Positions 42,723-51,598 of a DNA stretch of 64,000 bases are shown in pieces. The stretch's first letter is position 1, and each line of letters starts with the position of its first letter. The stretch covers positions 123,084-187,083 of the forward strand of contig JAGASH010000003.1 in the NCBI GenBank assembly GCA_017847835.1. Reading direction: 5' to 3'. Both the position numbers and the translations under genes were made by a program. The DNA comes from Oscillospiraceae bacterium (GTDB taxonomy: Bacteria > Bacillota > Clostridia > Oscillospirales > Ruminococcaceae). The notes under the pieces were generated by a model that saw only the letters and a program-made list of their open reading frames with translations, was not told where the DNA came from and made no database searches.

Positions 42723-43832
42723 ATGTCATTTTTAACATTAAGAGGAATCAACAAAATCTACCCGAACGGCTTTCACGCCGTACACGATTTCAATCTGGAG
42801 ATTGAAAAGGGCGAGTTTATCGTATTCGTAGGCTCGTCGGGCTGCGGAAAATCAACAACTCTGCGTATGATAGCAGGTCTTGAAAACATCAGCAAGGGTG
42901 ATTTCTTCATTGACGGCGAGAGAGTAAACGAAAAGGGTCCGCGTGAGCGTGGTGTTGCAATGGTTTTCCAGAGCTACGCGCTTTACCCCCATATGACCGT
43001 TTACGACAACCTTGCATTCGGCTTGACGCTTCAGGGTGTTGACGACGACGTTATCGAAGAGAGAGTATACTCAACGGCAAAAATTCTCGGTCTTACCGAT
43101 TATCTTGACAGATTCCCGCGTGCGCTTTCGGGCGGTCAAAGACAGAGAGTCGCGGTTGGACGCGCAATTATCCGCAAGGTTGACATCTTCCTTATGGACG
43201 AGCCGCTTTCTAACCTTGACGCAAAACAGCGTGTTACGATGCGTTCGGAAATCACGCAAATTCACCGTCAGACAGGCGCTACCACGATTTATGTAACCCA
43301 CGACCAGACCGAGGCTATGACAATGGCTGACAGAATTGTCGTTATGAAGGACGGTTATATTCAGCAGGTAGGTACGCCCTATGACCTCTATTTCAACCCC
43401 GTAAATATGTTTGTTGCGGGCTTTATCGGCGAGCCTCCTATGAACTTTATCGAATCAAAGGTAAAGGACGGCAAGCTGAACATCAACGGCAACATAATCG
43501 ACCTTTGTGCAATTGCGGACAAGGCTATTATTGACAAGTACGAGGGTGAGGAGCTTGTTCTGGGCTTCCGTCCCGAGGCAATCAAGCTCTGCAAGAACGA
43601 GGACGTTCGCAAGGCATTCAAGGTAAACTGCGCAGTTGAGCTGACAGAGCTTCTGGGCGATAACACCAACGTTTACGTTGATATCCAGGGCGTTAAAACG
43701 ATACTCAAGGTTGACCCGCATGATTCTCCCGCAATTAACGAGGAGCTTCAGTTTGCTATTCCTTTCGAGAGCGTTTACCTCTTCGACAAGGCAACCGAAA
43801 AGCGTATCAAATTCCAGCTTTCTGCTGAATAA
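42723..43832 (+). CDS. UgpC/MsmX-type sugar ABC transporter ATPase, second copy
   Basis: 369 residues. Walker A GSSGCGKSTT, signature LSGGQRQRVAVGRAI, Walker B IFLMDEP, and MsmX-like C-terminal regulatory domain. It has no permease next to it. A second multi-purpose ATPase in the same locus may energise this or other transporters, or back up the first copy. Divergent enough from copy one that it is not a recent duplicate. Confidence 0.92.
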   Translation: MSFLTLRGINKIYPNGFHAVHDFNLEIEKGEFIVFVGSSGCGKSTTLRMIAGLENISKGDFFIDGERVNEKGPRERGVAMVFQSYALYPHMTVYDNLAFGLTLQGVDDDVIEERVYSTAKILGLTDYLDRFPRALSGGQRQRVAVGRAIIRKVDIFLMDEPLSNLDAKQRVTMRSEITQIHRQTGATTIYVTHDQTEAMTMADRIVVMKDGYIQQVGTPYDLYFNPVNMFVAGFIGEPPMNFIESKVKDGKLNINGNIIDLCAIADKAIIDKYEGEELVLGFRPEAIKLCKNEDVRKAFKVNCAVELTELLGDNTNVYVDIQGVKTILKVDPHDSPAINEELQFAIPFESVYLFDKATEKRIKFQLSAE

Positions 43833-43854
43833 AAGATAGAAAAAGGCAAAAGTA

Positions 43855-45255
43855 ATGGCAGACAACTCAAACGTAAGTGAAAAAGACCGTAAGCGGCGAG
43901 AGTTTATCCTCACGGGCAATCCTATGGCGGTTGTCCTGAAAATCACTCTCCCGCTTATGGCGCTGAGCGCGTTTACATATCTGAGCGGAATAATCGACAC
44001 GATAGTGGTTTCACAGAGCGATAACAACGCGCTTTCATCGGTCGTTATGATTTCGCAGATAAAGAACCTGTTTACTGCGCTCGGAGGAGGCTTTTCAACA
44101 GGCAGCTCGATTATTGTATCGAGATTAATCGGGCGCGGCGAATATGACAAGGCAAAAAAGGTCGCAAATACGACCATTACGCTGTTTTTCCTGGCTGCAT
44201 TGGGAATAATAGCGGTGCTTGAAGTGTTTGCAAGCGGAATTCTGCACATCGCGGGACTGACCGATGAGCTGATTGATATCGGTTTGGGATATTTCCGTGT
44301 GCAGATTATTTCAATCGGCGTTTCGATGTTCAACTCGGTTTTCCTCGGTCTGGAAAAGGCAAGAGGCGCAACCGTGAACATTCTGTTCGTGAATATAATG
44401 TCGATGTCGATAAAGCTCGCGTTTACGGTAATTTTCGTGAGTATGCTCAATCTGGGCACAACGATGGTTGCGGGCGCAACGCTTCTGGCAGATATATCCT
44501 GTCTGATATACGCAGCGACAAATCTTATCAGGAAAAAATTCCTGTTTCATTATTCCCCCAAAAACACGATGTTTACAAAGGACTTTTTCAAGCCGCTTTG
44601 TTCACTGTCAATTCCCGTGTTTTTGGGAAAATTTGTTTTTTCGATGGGCAAGGTCCTGGTAAACTCGATGGCAATGACCTATGGACCGGAAGCTCCCGGC
44701 GCGCTCGGTGTTTCAAACAACATCAGCGGAAGCGTCACGAGTATCACAAACTGCACGGAGGACGCAGAGTCGTCGGTTGTGAGCTATAACCTGAGCGAAA
44801 AGCACTATTCTCGTATGATTAAGCTGTTTTTCTGTACGCTCACGGTAAACCTTGTGCTGTCGTCAATCGGATTTATTCTTCTGACAATTTTCGGCGAGCC
44901 GCTTTCTGCGTTCTTTGCAAACGGAAGCGCGGAAAAAGCTCAGCTGATAAACAAAATATTCTCCTATGAGAGAATAGGCATAATCGCTCTCGGCGTAAAT
45001 TCCGCAGTCAACGGACTGATTTACGGAATTGGCTGGACAAAGCTCTCAATGGTCTGCAACCTGTCGAGATTGTTTGTGTTCAGAATACCGACGATGCTGA
45101 TTATGATAAACTGTTTCCCCGAAATCGGCGCGGAGAGCCTCGGTATTGCGATGCTTATTTCAAACGTCGGTATCGGACTTATGTCGGTGGTAATAGGCAT
45201 AGTTTGCCTTATCAATATCAAAAATCACAAAACCAAAGATAATGTAAAGTTGTGA
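43855..45255 (+). CDS. MATE-family efflux transporter
   Basis: 466 residues, twelve membrane helices. The MATE pattern (NPMAVVLKITLPLMALSAF, GGGFSTGSSIIVSRLIGRG, GVNSAVNGLIYGIGW) is clear. MATE proteins expel drugs or organic cations using Na+ or H+. Its placement within a uronate locus is unusual: it could export a toxic sugar intermediate or plant phenolic. AAAAGGCAAAAG upstream. Confidence 0.88.
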   Translation: MADNSNVSEKDRKRREFILTGNPMAVVLKITLPLMALSAFTYLSGIIDTIVVSQSDNNALSSVVMISQIKNLFTALGGGFSTGSSIIVSRLIGRGEYDKAKKVANTTITLFFLAALGIIAVLEVFASGILHIAGLTDELIDIGLGYFRVQIISIGVSMFNSVFLGLEKARGATVNILFVNIMSMSIKLAFTVIFVSMLNLGTTMVAGATLLADISCLIYAATNLIRKKFLFHYSPKNTMFTKDFFKPLCSLSIPVFLGKFVFSMGKVLVNSMAMTYGPEAPGALGVSNNISGSVTSITNCTEDAESSVVSYNLSEKHYSRMIKLFFCTLTVNLVLSSIGFILLTIFGEPLSAFFANGSAEKAQLINKIFSYERIGIIALGVNSAVNGLIYGIGWTKLSMVCNLSRLFVFRIPTMLIMINCFPEIGAESLGIAMLISNVGIGLMSVVIGIVCLINIKNHKTKDNVKL

Positions 45256-45266
45256 GGTAACAAAAA

Positions 45267-46703
45267 ATGAAAGACCTTAACAGAAGCACTTTTGAAGCGG
45301 TTGACAGACCTGTGAAAATCCTTCAGTTCGGTGAGGGAAACTTTCTCAGAGCGTTTGTTGACTGGATTTTGCAGAATTTGAACGACGCAGGCGTAATAAA
45401 CGCGGGTGTTGCGGTTGTTCAGCCGATGCCGATGGGCAGAGTTGCCGACCTCGAAAAGCAGGACGGTCTTTATACGCTTTGCCTTGAAGGTATCGACAAG
45501 GGTGAAAAGGTTCAGAGCAAGAAAATTATCGATGTTCTGAAAGACTTCATCAACCCGTTTGAGCAGTACGACAAGTTCCTCGGTTACGCAAAGAGCGAGG
45601 ACCTCGAAATCGTTATTTCCAACACAACCGAGGCAGGTATCGCTCTCGATGAAACGGACACCGATTTCACAAAGTGCCCGAAGAGCTTCCCCGGCAAGCT
45701 TCTCTCATTCCTCAAAACGAGATACGACCACTTCAACGGTGACGCGACAAAGGGCTTGGCTATCATTCCGTGCGAGCTTATCGACCACAACGGTGACGAG
45801 CTCAAACGCGTAATGAACGAGCTTGCGAAAATCAAGGGTATGGACGCTGCTTTCATCGACTGGATGAACAACGCTTGCCACTACACAAGCACGCTTGTTG
45901 ACCGTATTGTTCCCGGTTATCCGAGAGATAACGCAGCGCAGATTTGCGAGGAAACGGGCTATCAGGACAACAACATCGTAAAGGGCGAGATTTTCCACCT
46001 GTGGGTTCTCCAGAAGGAGCCGTTTGTTCAGGAGAAGCTTCCCGCGGATAAGTCCGGCTTGAACGTGATTTTCGCGGACGATATCACACCTTACAAGCAG
46101 AGAAAGGTAAAGATTTTGAACGGCACGCACACCGCTATCGTTCCCGTGGCTTATATGGCGGGAATTGACACGGTTCGCGAGTCTGTCGAGGACGCGGACG
46201 TCGGACGTTTCGCGGCTGAGCTTATAAACGATGAAATCAAGCCGACAATCGACCTTCCGAAAGACCAGATGGACGCTTTCGCAAACAGCGTTGTTGAGCG
46301 TTTCAAGAACCCGTTCATTCGTCACGAGCTTATGTCTATCGCGCTGAACTCCACCACGAAGTTCAGAACCCGCTTGCTTCCCACCTATAACGACTATCGC
46401 AAGAAGTTCGGCAAGTCCCCGAAGCACATTCTGTTCTCGCTGGCGTCGCTTGCTGTGTTCTATCGCGGAAAGCGCGGTGACGAGGATATCAAGCTTGCCG
46501 ATGACGCAAAATTCCTCGATTTCTGGAAAGAGGTCTGGGCAATTTCCGATTTCGGTGAAATCGCGAAAAAGGTACTCGGAGCGGCTGACGTCTGGGAGCA
46601 GAACCTCGACGAGGACGACAACGCAGCGCTTGTTGCCGGCTATATCGAGAGCATTGTGAAGAACGGCGAAAGAGCGGCTCTTAAAGCTTTTCTGGGAGAA
46701 TAA
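45267..46703 (+). CDS. uxaB: tagaturonate reductase (altronate oxidoreductase)
   Basis: 478 residues, mannitol dehydrogenase family. Reduces D-tagaturonate to D-altronate with NADH. Motifs ILQFGEGNFLRAFVDW (NAD site) and KVKILNGTHTAIVP with the catalytic Lys. Followed by uxaA after one base and preceded by MATE after eleven, so it is in the same transcript. AGGTAAC upstream of ATG. Confidence 0.94.
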   Translation: MKDLNRSTFEAVDRPVKILQFGEGNFLRAFVDWILQNLNDAGVINAGVAVVQPMPMGRVADLEKQDGLYTLCLEGIDKGEKVQSKKIIDVLKDFINPFEQYDKFLGYAKSEDLEIVISNTTEAGIALDETDTDFTKCPKSFPGKLLSFLKTRYDHFNGDATKGLAIIPCELIDHNGDELKRVMNELAKIKGMDAAFIDWMNNACHYTSTLVDRIVPGYPRDNAAQICEETGYQDNNIVKGEIFHLWVLQKEPFVQEKLPADKSGLNVIFADDITPYKQRKVKILNGTHTAIVPVAYMAGIDTVRESVEDADVGRFAAELINDEIKPTIDLPKDQMDAFANSVVERFKNPFIRHELMSIALNSTTKFRTRLLPTYNDYRKKFGKSPKHILFSLASLAVFYRGKRGDEDIKLADDAKFLDFWKEVWAISDFGEIAKKVLGAADVWEQNLDEDDNAALVAGYIESIVKNGERAALKAFLGE

Positions 46704-46704
46704 T

Positions 46705-48183
46705 ATGAAGAATACGATTGTAATTTCCCCGCTTGACTCCGTGGCAGTTGCGCTCGTTCCGCTCAAAAAGGGCGAGGAATACGAGGGCGTTACTCTTGCC
46801 GAGGATATCGAAAAGGGACACAAATTCGCTTTGAAGCCCATAAAAACGGGTGAAAAGGTGATAAAGTACGGCGAGGTTATCGGACGCGCAACCAAGGATA
46901 TCGCTGTCGGCGAGCACGTTCACAGCCACAATATGGCGACAAATCTCGAAGGCACGCTTGAATACTCCTTCAACAAGAAGGAGATTTCGCCCGCCGAGAG
47001 CAAAACCGCGCCGAAGGTTATGGTGTACGAGCGCAAGAACGGCGATATCGGCATCAGAAACGAGCTTTGGGTTATCCCGACGGTTGGCTGCGTGAACGCG
47101 CAGGCAAGGGTTATCGTCGATACTTTTAATAAAAAGCACCCCGAATTACAGGGCGTTGACGGTGTGTTCACCTACACGCACCCCTACGGCTGCTCGCAAA
47201 TCGGCGAGGACCACGAGCGCACCCGCACTATTCTTCAGAGAATGGTGAAGCACCCGAACGCAGGCGGTGTGCTGGTTCTCGGTCTTGGCTGCGAGAACAA
47301 CCGTATGGACGTTTTCAAGGAAACGCTCGGCGACTACAACGAGGAGCGCACCGAATTCCTGATTGCGCAGGACGTTGAGGACGAGATAGCCGAAGGCGTT
47401 GCCGCGCTTGACCGGCTCTACGACAAGGCTAAGAACGACAAGCGCGTTGAAAAGGATATGAGCTGCCTGAAAGTCGGACTGAAGTGCGGCGGCTCGGACG
47501 GTCTGTCGGGAATTACCGCAAACCCGCTTGTCGGACGTTTTTCGGACTATATGGCGGCAATCGGCGGTACTTCGGTTCTGACCGAAGTGCCCGAGATGTT
47601 CGGTGCCGAGCAGCTCCTTATGGACAGGGCAAAGGACGAGCAGACGTTTGGTAAAATCGTGAAGCTGGTAAACGGCTTCAAGGAGTACTATCAGAAGCAC
47701 GACCAGCCCGTTTACGAGAACCCTTCGCCCGGAAACAAGGCGGGCGGTATCACAACGCTCGAGGACAAGTCCCTCGGCTGCACGCAGAAATCGGGTTCGA
47801 GAGAGGTTTGCGACGTTCTTTTTGACGGCGACAAGCTCACTTCTCACGGTCTGAACCTACTCAACGGTCCCGGAAACGATATGGTTGCTGTGACAAATCT
47901 CGCTTCGGCGGGCTGCCACATTGTACTGTTTACCACGGGACGCGGCACTCCTTTCGGCGGTTTTGTCCCGACAATCAAGATTTCCACAAACTCCGACCTT
48001 GCTGCGCGCAAGAAAAACTGGATTGACTTCAATGCGGGAACGATTGTCACGGGCGATACTTTTGAGCAGAAGCTCGACGAGCTGATTAAACTCGTTGCGG
48101 ACACCGCAAGCGGCAAGCTCACGGTAAACGAGCGCTATAATTCGCGTGAAATCGCGATTTTCAAGACGGGTGTTACCCTTTAA
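46705..48183 (+). CDS. uxaA: altronate dehydratase
   Basis: 492 residues. Dehydrates D-altronate to KDG, feeding KdgK. N-terminal SAF domain (about 1-95), then the UxaA catalytic region with GSRE, SGGDGLSG-like CGGSDGLSGI and GCEN (Fe/metal-linked Cys). Full length. Start one base after the uxaB stop with GGGAGAATAATATG. Confidence 0.93.
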   Translation: MKNTIVISPLDSVAVALVPLKKGEEYEGVTLAEDIEKGHKFALKPIKTGEKVIKYGEVIGRATKDIAVGEHVHSHNMATNLEGTLEYSFNKKEISPAESKTAPKVMVYERKNGDIGIRNELWVIPTVGCVNAQARVIVDTFNKKHPELQGVDGVFTYTHPYGCSQIGEDHERTRTILQRMVKHPNAGGVLVLGLGCENNRMDVFKETLGDYNEERTEFLIAQDVEDEIAEGVAALDRLYDKAKNDKRVEKDMSCLKVGLKCGGSDGLSGITANPLVGRFSDYMAAIGGTSVLTEVPEMFGAEQLLMDRAKDEQTFGKIVKLVNGFKEYYQKHDQPVYENPSPGNKAGGITTLEDKSLGCTQKSGSREVCDVLFDGDKLTSHGLNLLNGPGNDMVAVTNLASAGCHIVLFTTGRGTPFGGFVPTIKISTNSDLAARKKNWIDFNAGTIVTGDTFEQKLDELIKLVADTASGKLTVNERYNSREIAIFKTGVTL

Positions 48184-48201
48184 TTTACAGGAGATAAGAA
48201 A

Positions 48202-49596
48202 ATGAAGAAATTTATGGACGAGGATTTTGTCCTCAAAAATGAAACGGCGAAAACCCTTTATCACAACTACGCGAAGGATATGCCGATTTTCGACTATCAC
48301 TGCCATCTGCCCATTCAGGAAATCTACGAGGACAGAAAGTTCGCTAATATCACGGAATGCTGGCTCGGCGGCGACCACTACAAGTGGCGTCTTATGCGTG
48401 AGCTCGGCGTTGACGAGAGCTACATCACCGGCGACAAGGACGACTACGAGAAGTTTTTGAAGTACGCTGAGGTTATGCCGTACGCTATCGGCAACCCCAT
48501 TTTCCACTGGACGCACCTTGAATTGCAGCGCTATTTCGGCATTAACGAGGTTCTCTCGCCGAAAACCGCGAAGGAGATTTTCGACAAGTGCAACGAGAAG
48601 CTCCAGACGCTCACCGCGCGCAAGCTGATTACAATGAGCAACGTCAAGAAGATTTTCACCACCGATGACCCGATTGACGATTTGCATTTCCACAAGCTCC
48701 TCAAGGAGGACAAGAGCTTTGATGTTGAGGTTGTTCCTGCGTTCCGTCCCGACAAGGCTATCAACATCGAGCTGCCGACTTACGTTCCGTATATCGCGAA
48801 GCTCGCAGACGCTGCGGACGTCAAGATTGACGGTATCGACAGCCTTTGCGAAGCGCTCACCAAGAGAATTGAGTTCTTCGACAGCGTTGGCTGCGTTTGC
48901 TCCGACCACGCGCTCGATGTTGTTATGTTCGCGCCCGCGACAAAAGAGCAGGTTGACAAGATTGTCAAGAAGGCTCTCGGCGGTGATGACCTCACTCAGC
49001 AGGAAATCGAGCAGTACAAGGGTTACGTTCTCGTTCATCTCGGCAAGCAGTATGCGCGTTTGCACTGGGTTCAGCAGTACCACATCGGTGCGCTTCGCAA
49101 CAACTCGGCTCGTTATATGAGAGAGCTCGGTCCCGATACCGGTTTTGACGCAATCGAGGACCAGACCTTCGCGAAGAAACTGTCTATGCTGATGGATACG
49201 CTTGACAGCACGAACGAGCTGCCCAAGACTATTCTGTACTGCCTCAACCCGCGCGACAACGAGGTTCTCGCGACTATCAGAAACTGCTTCCAGCAGGCGG
49301 GCACAGTCGGCAAAATCCAGTTCGGTTCGGCTTGGTGGTTCAACGACCAGAAGGACGGTATGGAAAAGCAGCTTATGGCGCTCTCGCAGCTCGGCTTGCT
49401 CTCAAAGTTCGTGGGAATGCTCACCGACAGCCGCAGCTTCCTTTCGTACACCCGTCACGAGTACTTCAGAAGAATTGTCTGCAATATGCTCGGCGAGCTC
49501 ATCGAGGAGGGCGAGTACCCCAACGAGGTTGAGTTTGTCGGAACGATTGTTCAGGACATTTGCTACAACAACGCTGTACAGTACTTCACAAAGTAA
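48202..49596 (+). CDS. uxaC: uronate isomerase UxaC
   Basis: 464 residues. Isomerises D-galacturonate to D-tagaturonate (and glucuronate to fructuronate). Amidohydrolase-like TIM barrel: metal-binding HxH in YHCHLPIQE, HWTHLELQRYF, and AWWFNDQKDGM. First step of galacturonate use, though last in the gene row. CAGGAGATAAG upstream. Terminator at 49600-49632 closes the whole pectin operon. Confidence 0.94.
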   Translation: MKKFMDEDFVLKNETAKTLYHNYAKDMPIFDYHCHLPIQEIYEDRKFANITECWLGGDHYKWRLMRELGVDESYITGDKDDYEKFLKYAEVMPYAIGNPIFHWTHLELQRYFGINEVLSPKTAKEIFDKCNEKLQTLTARKLITMSNVKKIFTTDDPIDDLHFHKLLKEDKSFDVEVVPAFRPDKAINIELPTYVPYIAKLADAADVKIDGIDSLCEALTKRIEFFDSVGCVCSDHALDVVMFAPATKEQVDKIVKKALGGDDLTQQEIEQYKGYVLVHLGKQYARLHWVQQYHIGALRNNSARYMRELGPDTGFDAIEDQTFAKKLSMLMDTLDSTNELPKTILYCLNPRDNEVLATIRNCFQQAGTVGKIQFGSAWWFNDQKDGMEKQLMALSQLGLLSKFVGMLTDSRSFLSYTRHEYFRRIVCNMLGELIEEGEYPNEVEFVGTIVQDICYNNAVQYFTK

Positions 49597-49599
49597 ACA

Positions 49600-49632
49600 A
49601 AAAGCCGTCGGGCAATCAGCTCGGCGGCTTTT
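49600..49632. terminator. terminator of the pectin operon and of ptsI
   Basis: AAAAGCCG (49600-49607) pairs with CGGCTTTT (49625-49632), with further inner pairing TCG/CGG. The A-run and T-run on either side let it work in both directions, between the converging uxaC and ptsI genes. Confidence 0.85.
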
Positions 49633-49653
49633 CTGTATCTTTTGTTCTGCACT

Positions 49654-51285
49654 TTATCTCAAATCAATACTGCGAACCTTTTCGCGCACCTTCAGCACAA
49701 AGCTCGGTGAAACGGAAAGCTCGTCGATACCCATTCGGAGGAATTTCTCGGTGAGCTCGGTATCTGCGGCAAGTTCACCGCAAATTCCAATCCATGCGCC
49801 GTTTTTGTGAGCGTTTTCCGCAGCCATTTCAATCAGCCGAAGAATAGCTTCGTGGTGCGTATCGCAGAAGCTCTCGATGTTCGGATTTTGTCTGTCGCAG
49901 GCGAGAGTGTACTGCGTGAGGTCGTTTGTGCCCACGCTGAAAAAGTCAACAAGCGGCGCAAGCCTGTCGCTTATAATCGCTGCCGCGGGCGTTTCAATCA
50001 TAATTCCAAGTTCGACATTCTCGGAGAATTTCATGCCGTCATTTGCGAGCTCCTCGCGCACTTCCTTGCAGATTTCGAGAATTTTCTCAACCTCGGAAAC
50101 GCTTGTAATCATCGGGAACATTATCCCGAGATTTCCGTAAACAGAGGCTCTGTAAAGCGCACGAAGCTGCGTTTTGAAGATTTCGGGACGCGTGAGGCAA
50201 ATTCTGATTGCGCGATATCCCAGCGCGGGATTTTCCTCTTTATCGAGGTTGAAATAGTCTGCTTTTTTGTCCGCGCCGATATCCAGCGTTCTGATGATAA
50301 CTTTCTTTCCCGCCATACCTTCAAGCACTTTTTTATATGCGGCAAACTGCTGTTCCTCGGTGGGATAGTCGTTGTTTTCAAGATACAGGAATTCGCTTCG
50401 GAAAAGTCCGATACCGCCCGCGTCGCTGAGCAAAACCGCTCCGATATTGTCAACGCTTCCGATATTCGCGAAAATGTTGATTTTCGTGCCGTCGAGGGTG
50501 ACATTTTCCTTGCCTTTCAGCTCTTGCAGCAGCCGCTTTTTCTCCTCATCGGCACGCTGTTTTTCTTGCAGCTTGTTCACTGTCTGCTCGTCGGGTTCAA
50601 GGAAAATCTCTCCCGTGTACCCGTCAACACCCGCGCTCATTCCGTCCCTGATTGCCGCGAGAAATTCATCTCCCACACCGATTATCGCGGGAATATTCAT
50701 ATTCCTTGCGAGGATTGCCGTGTGAGAATTTGACGAGCCGTGCGCCGTGACAAAAGCAAGCACGCGCTCTTTGTCCAGCGAAACGGTTTCGCTCGGCGCT
50801 AAATCGTCTGCGCAGACTATCATTTTTTCATCTGCATTCAGCGTTTTTTCAGCATTTCCGCTGAGATTTGCAATCAGTCTGTTTGAGATGTCGCGGACAT
50901 CGGCAGCGCGCGCCTGCATATACGCGTCGTCCATTGCCGAAAACATCGCGACAAAATTGTCGGAGGTCACCGCGACTGCATATTCCGCGTTTACCTGCTG
51001 CGTGTCGATAATGCTTTCAATCGACTCGTTGTAATCCTCGTCGTCAAGCATCATCATATGAATTTCAAAAATCTGCGCGTTTGTTTCTCCGACCTCACGA
51101 AGCGCCTTGTCGTGAATTTCACCGAGCTGAGCGAGAGCCTTTTCCTTTGCCGCTTCAACGCGCTTTTTTTCAGCCTCGCAGTCGTCGACGTGCTCGCGCC
51201 TCACGGAAATCTCAGCGCGTGTAAACACCGAGATTTTTCCCACAGCAACTGCGCTGTAAACGCCTTTTCCTTTAAATACAGTCAT
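49654..51285 (-). CDS. ptsI: PTS enzyme I
   Basis: 543 residues (usual about 570). Transfers phosphate from phosphoenolpyruvate to HPr. The phospho-His segment is GSSNSHTAILARNMNIPAI, with PEP-binding IRTLDIGADKK and FSVGTNDLTQYTLACDR. ATG 51285 is used: GGAGGTCGCAC is upstream, and the longer frame to 51357 overlaps ptsH. Last gene of the fructose operon in transcription order, a placement that ties general PTS supply to fructose. Confidence 0.93.
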   Translation of the reverse strand: MTVFKGKGVYSAVAVGKISVFTRAEISVRREHVDDCEAEKKRVEAAKEKALAQLGEIHDKALREVGETNAQIFEIHMMMLDDEDYNESIESIIDTQQVNAEYAVAVTSDNFVAMFSAMDDAYMQARAADVRDISNRLIANLSGNAEKTLNADEKMIVCADDLAPSETVSLDKERVLAFVTAHGSSNSHTAILARNMNIPAIIGVGDEFLAAIRDGMSAGVDGYTGEIFLEPDEQTVNKLQEKQRADEEKKRLLQELKGKENVTLDGTKINIFANIGSVDNIGAVLLSDAGGIGLFRSEFLYLENNDYPTEEQQFAAYKKVLEGMAGKKVIIRTLDIGADKKADYFNLDKEENPALGYRAIRICLTRPEIFKTQLRALYRASVYGNLGIMFPMITSVSEVEKILEICKEVREELANDGMKFSENVELGIMIETPAAAIISDRLAPLVDFFSVGTNDLTQYTLACDRQNPNIESFCDTHHEAILRLIEMAAENAHKNGAWIGICGELAADTELTEKFLRMGIDELSVSPSFVLKVREKVRSIDLR

Positions 51286-51313
51286 AGTGCGACCTCCGTT
51301 GAGCTCTTTTAAA

Positions 51314-51580
51314 TTATTCTCCGAAACCGTTTTCAAACATTTCGACAGCCTTGTCAAGAGCCGCCTGCTCGTTTTCGCCGTCAGCGGTAATTTGCACAGT
51401 AGAACCGCACTTTATTCCCGCAGCCATAATCTGCATAACAGCGCTTGCTTTTGCGGTTTTGTCGCCGCAAATCAGCGTAACCGTACAGCCCGCGAATTTC
51501 TTCATTTCCTTTGCAAGCTCTCCCGCAGGGCGCATATGAAGTCCCTGTGCATTTATTACTTCAACAGTTTTTGTTACCAT
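51314..51580 (-). CDS. ptsH: phosphocarrier protein HPr
   Basis: 88 residues. His15 in GLHMRPAG is phosphorylated by enzyme I, and Ser46 in KASAVMQIM is the expected site for HPr kinase, so this HPr can take part in CcpA-type catabolite control as in low-GC Gram-positives. ATG 51580 has AAAGGAAG upstream. Between fruA and ptsI, 18 bases after fruA. Confidence 0.93.
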   Translation of the reverse strand: MVTKTVEVINAQGLHMRPAGELAKEMKKFAGCTVTLICGDKTAKASAVMQIMAAGIKCGSTVQITADGENEQAALDKAVEMFENGFGE

Positions 51581-51598
51581 ATCGATACTTCCTTTCAA

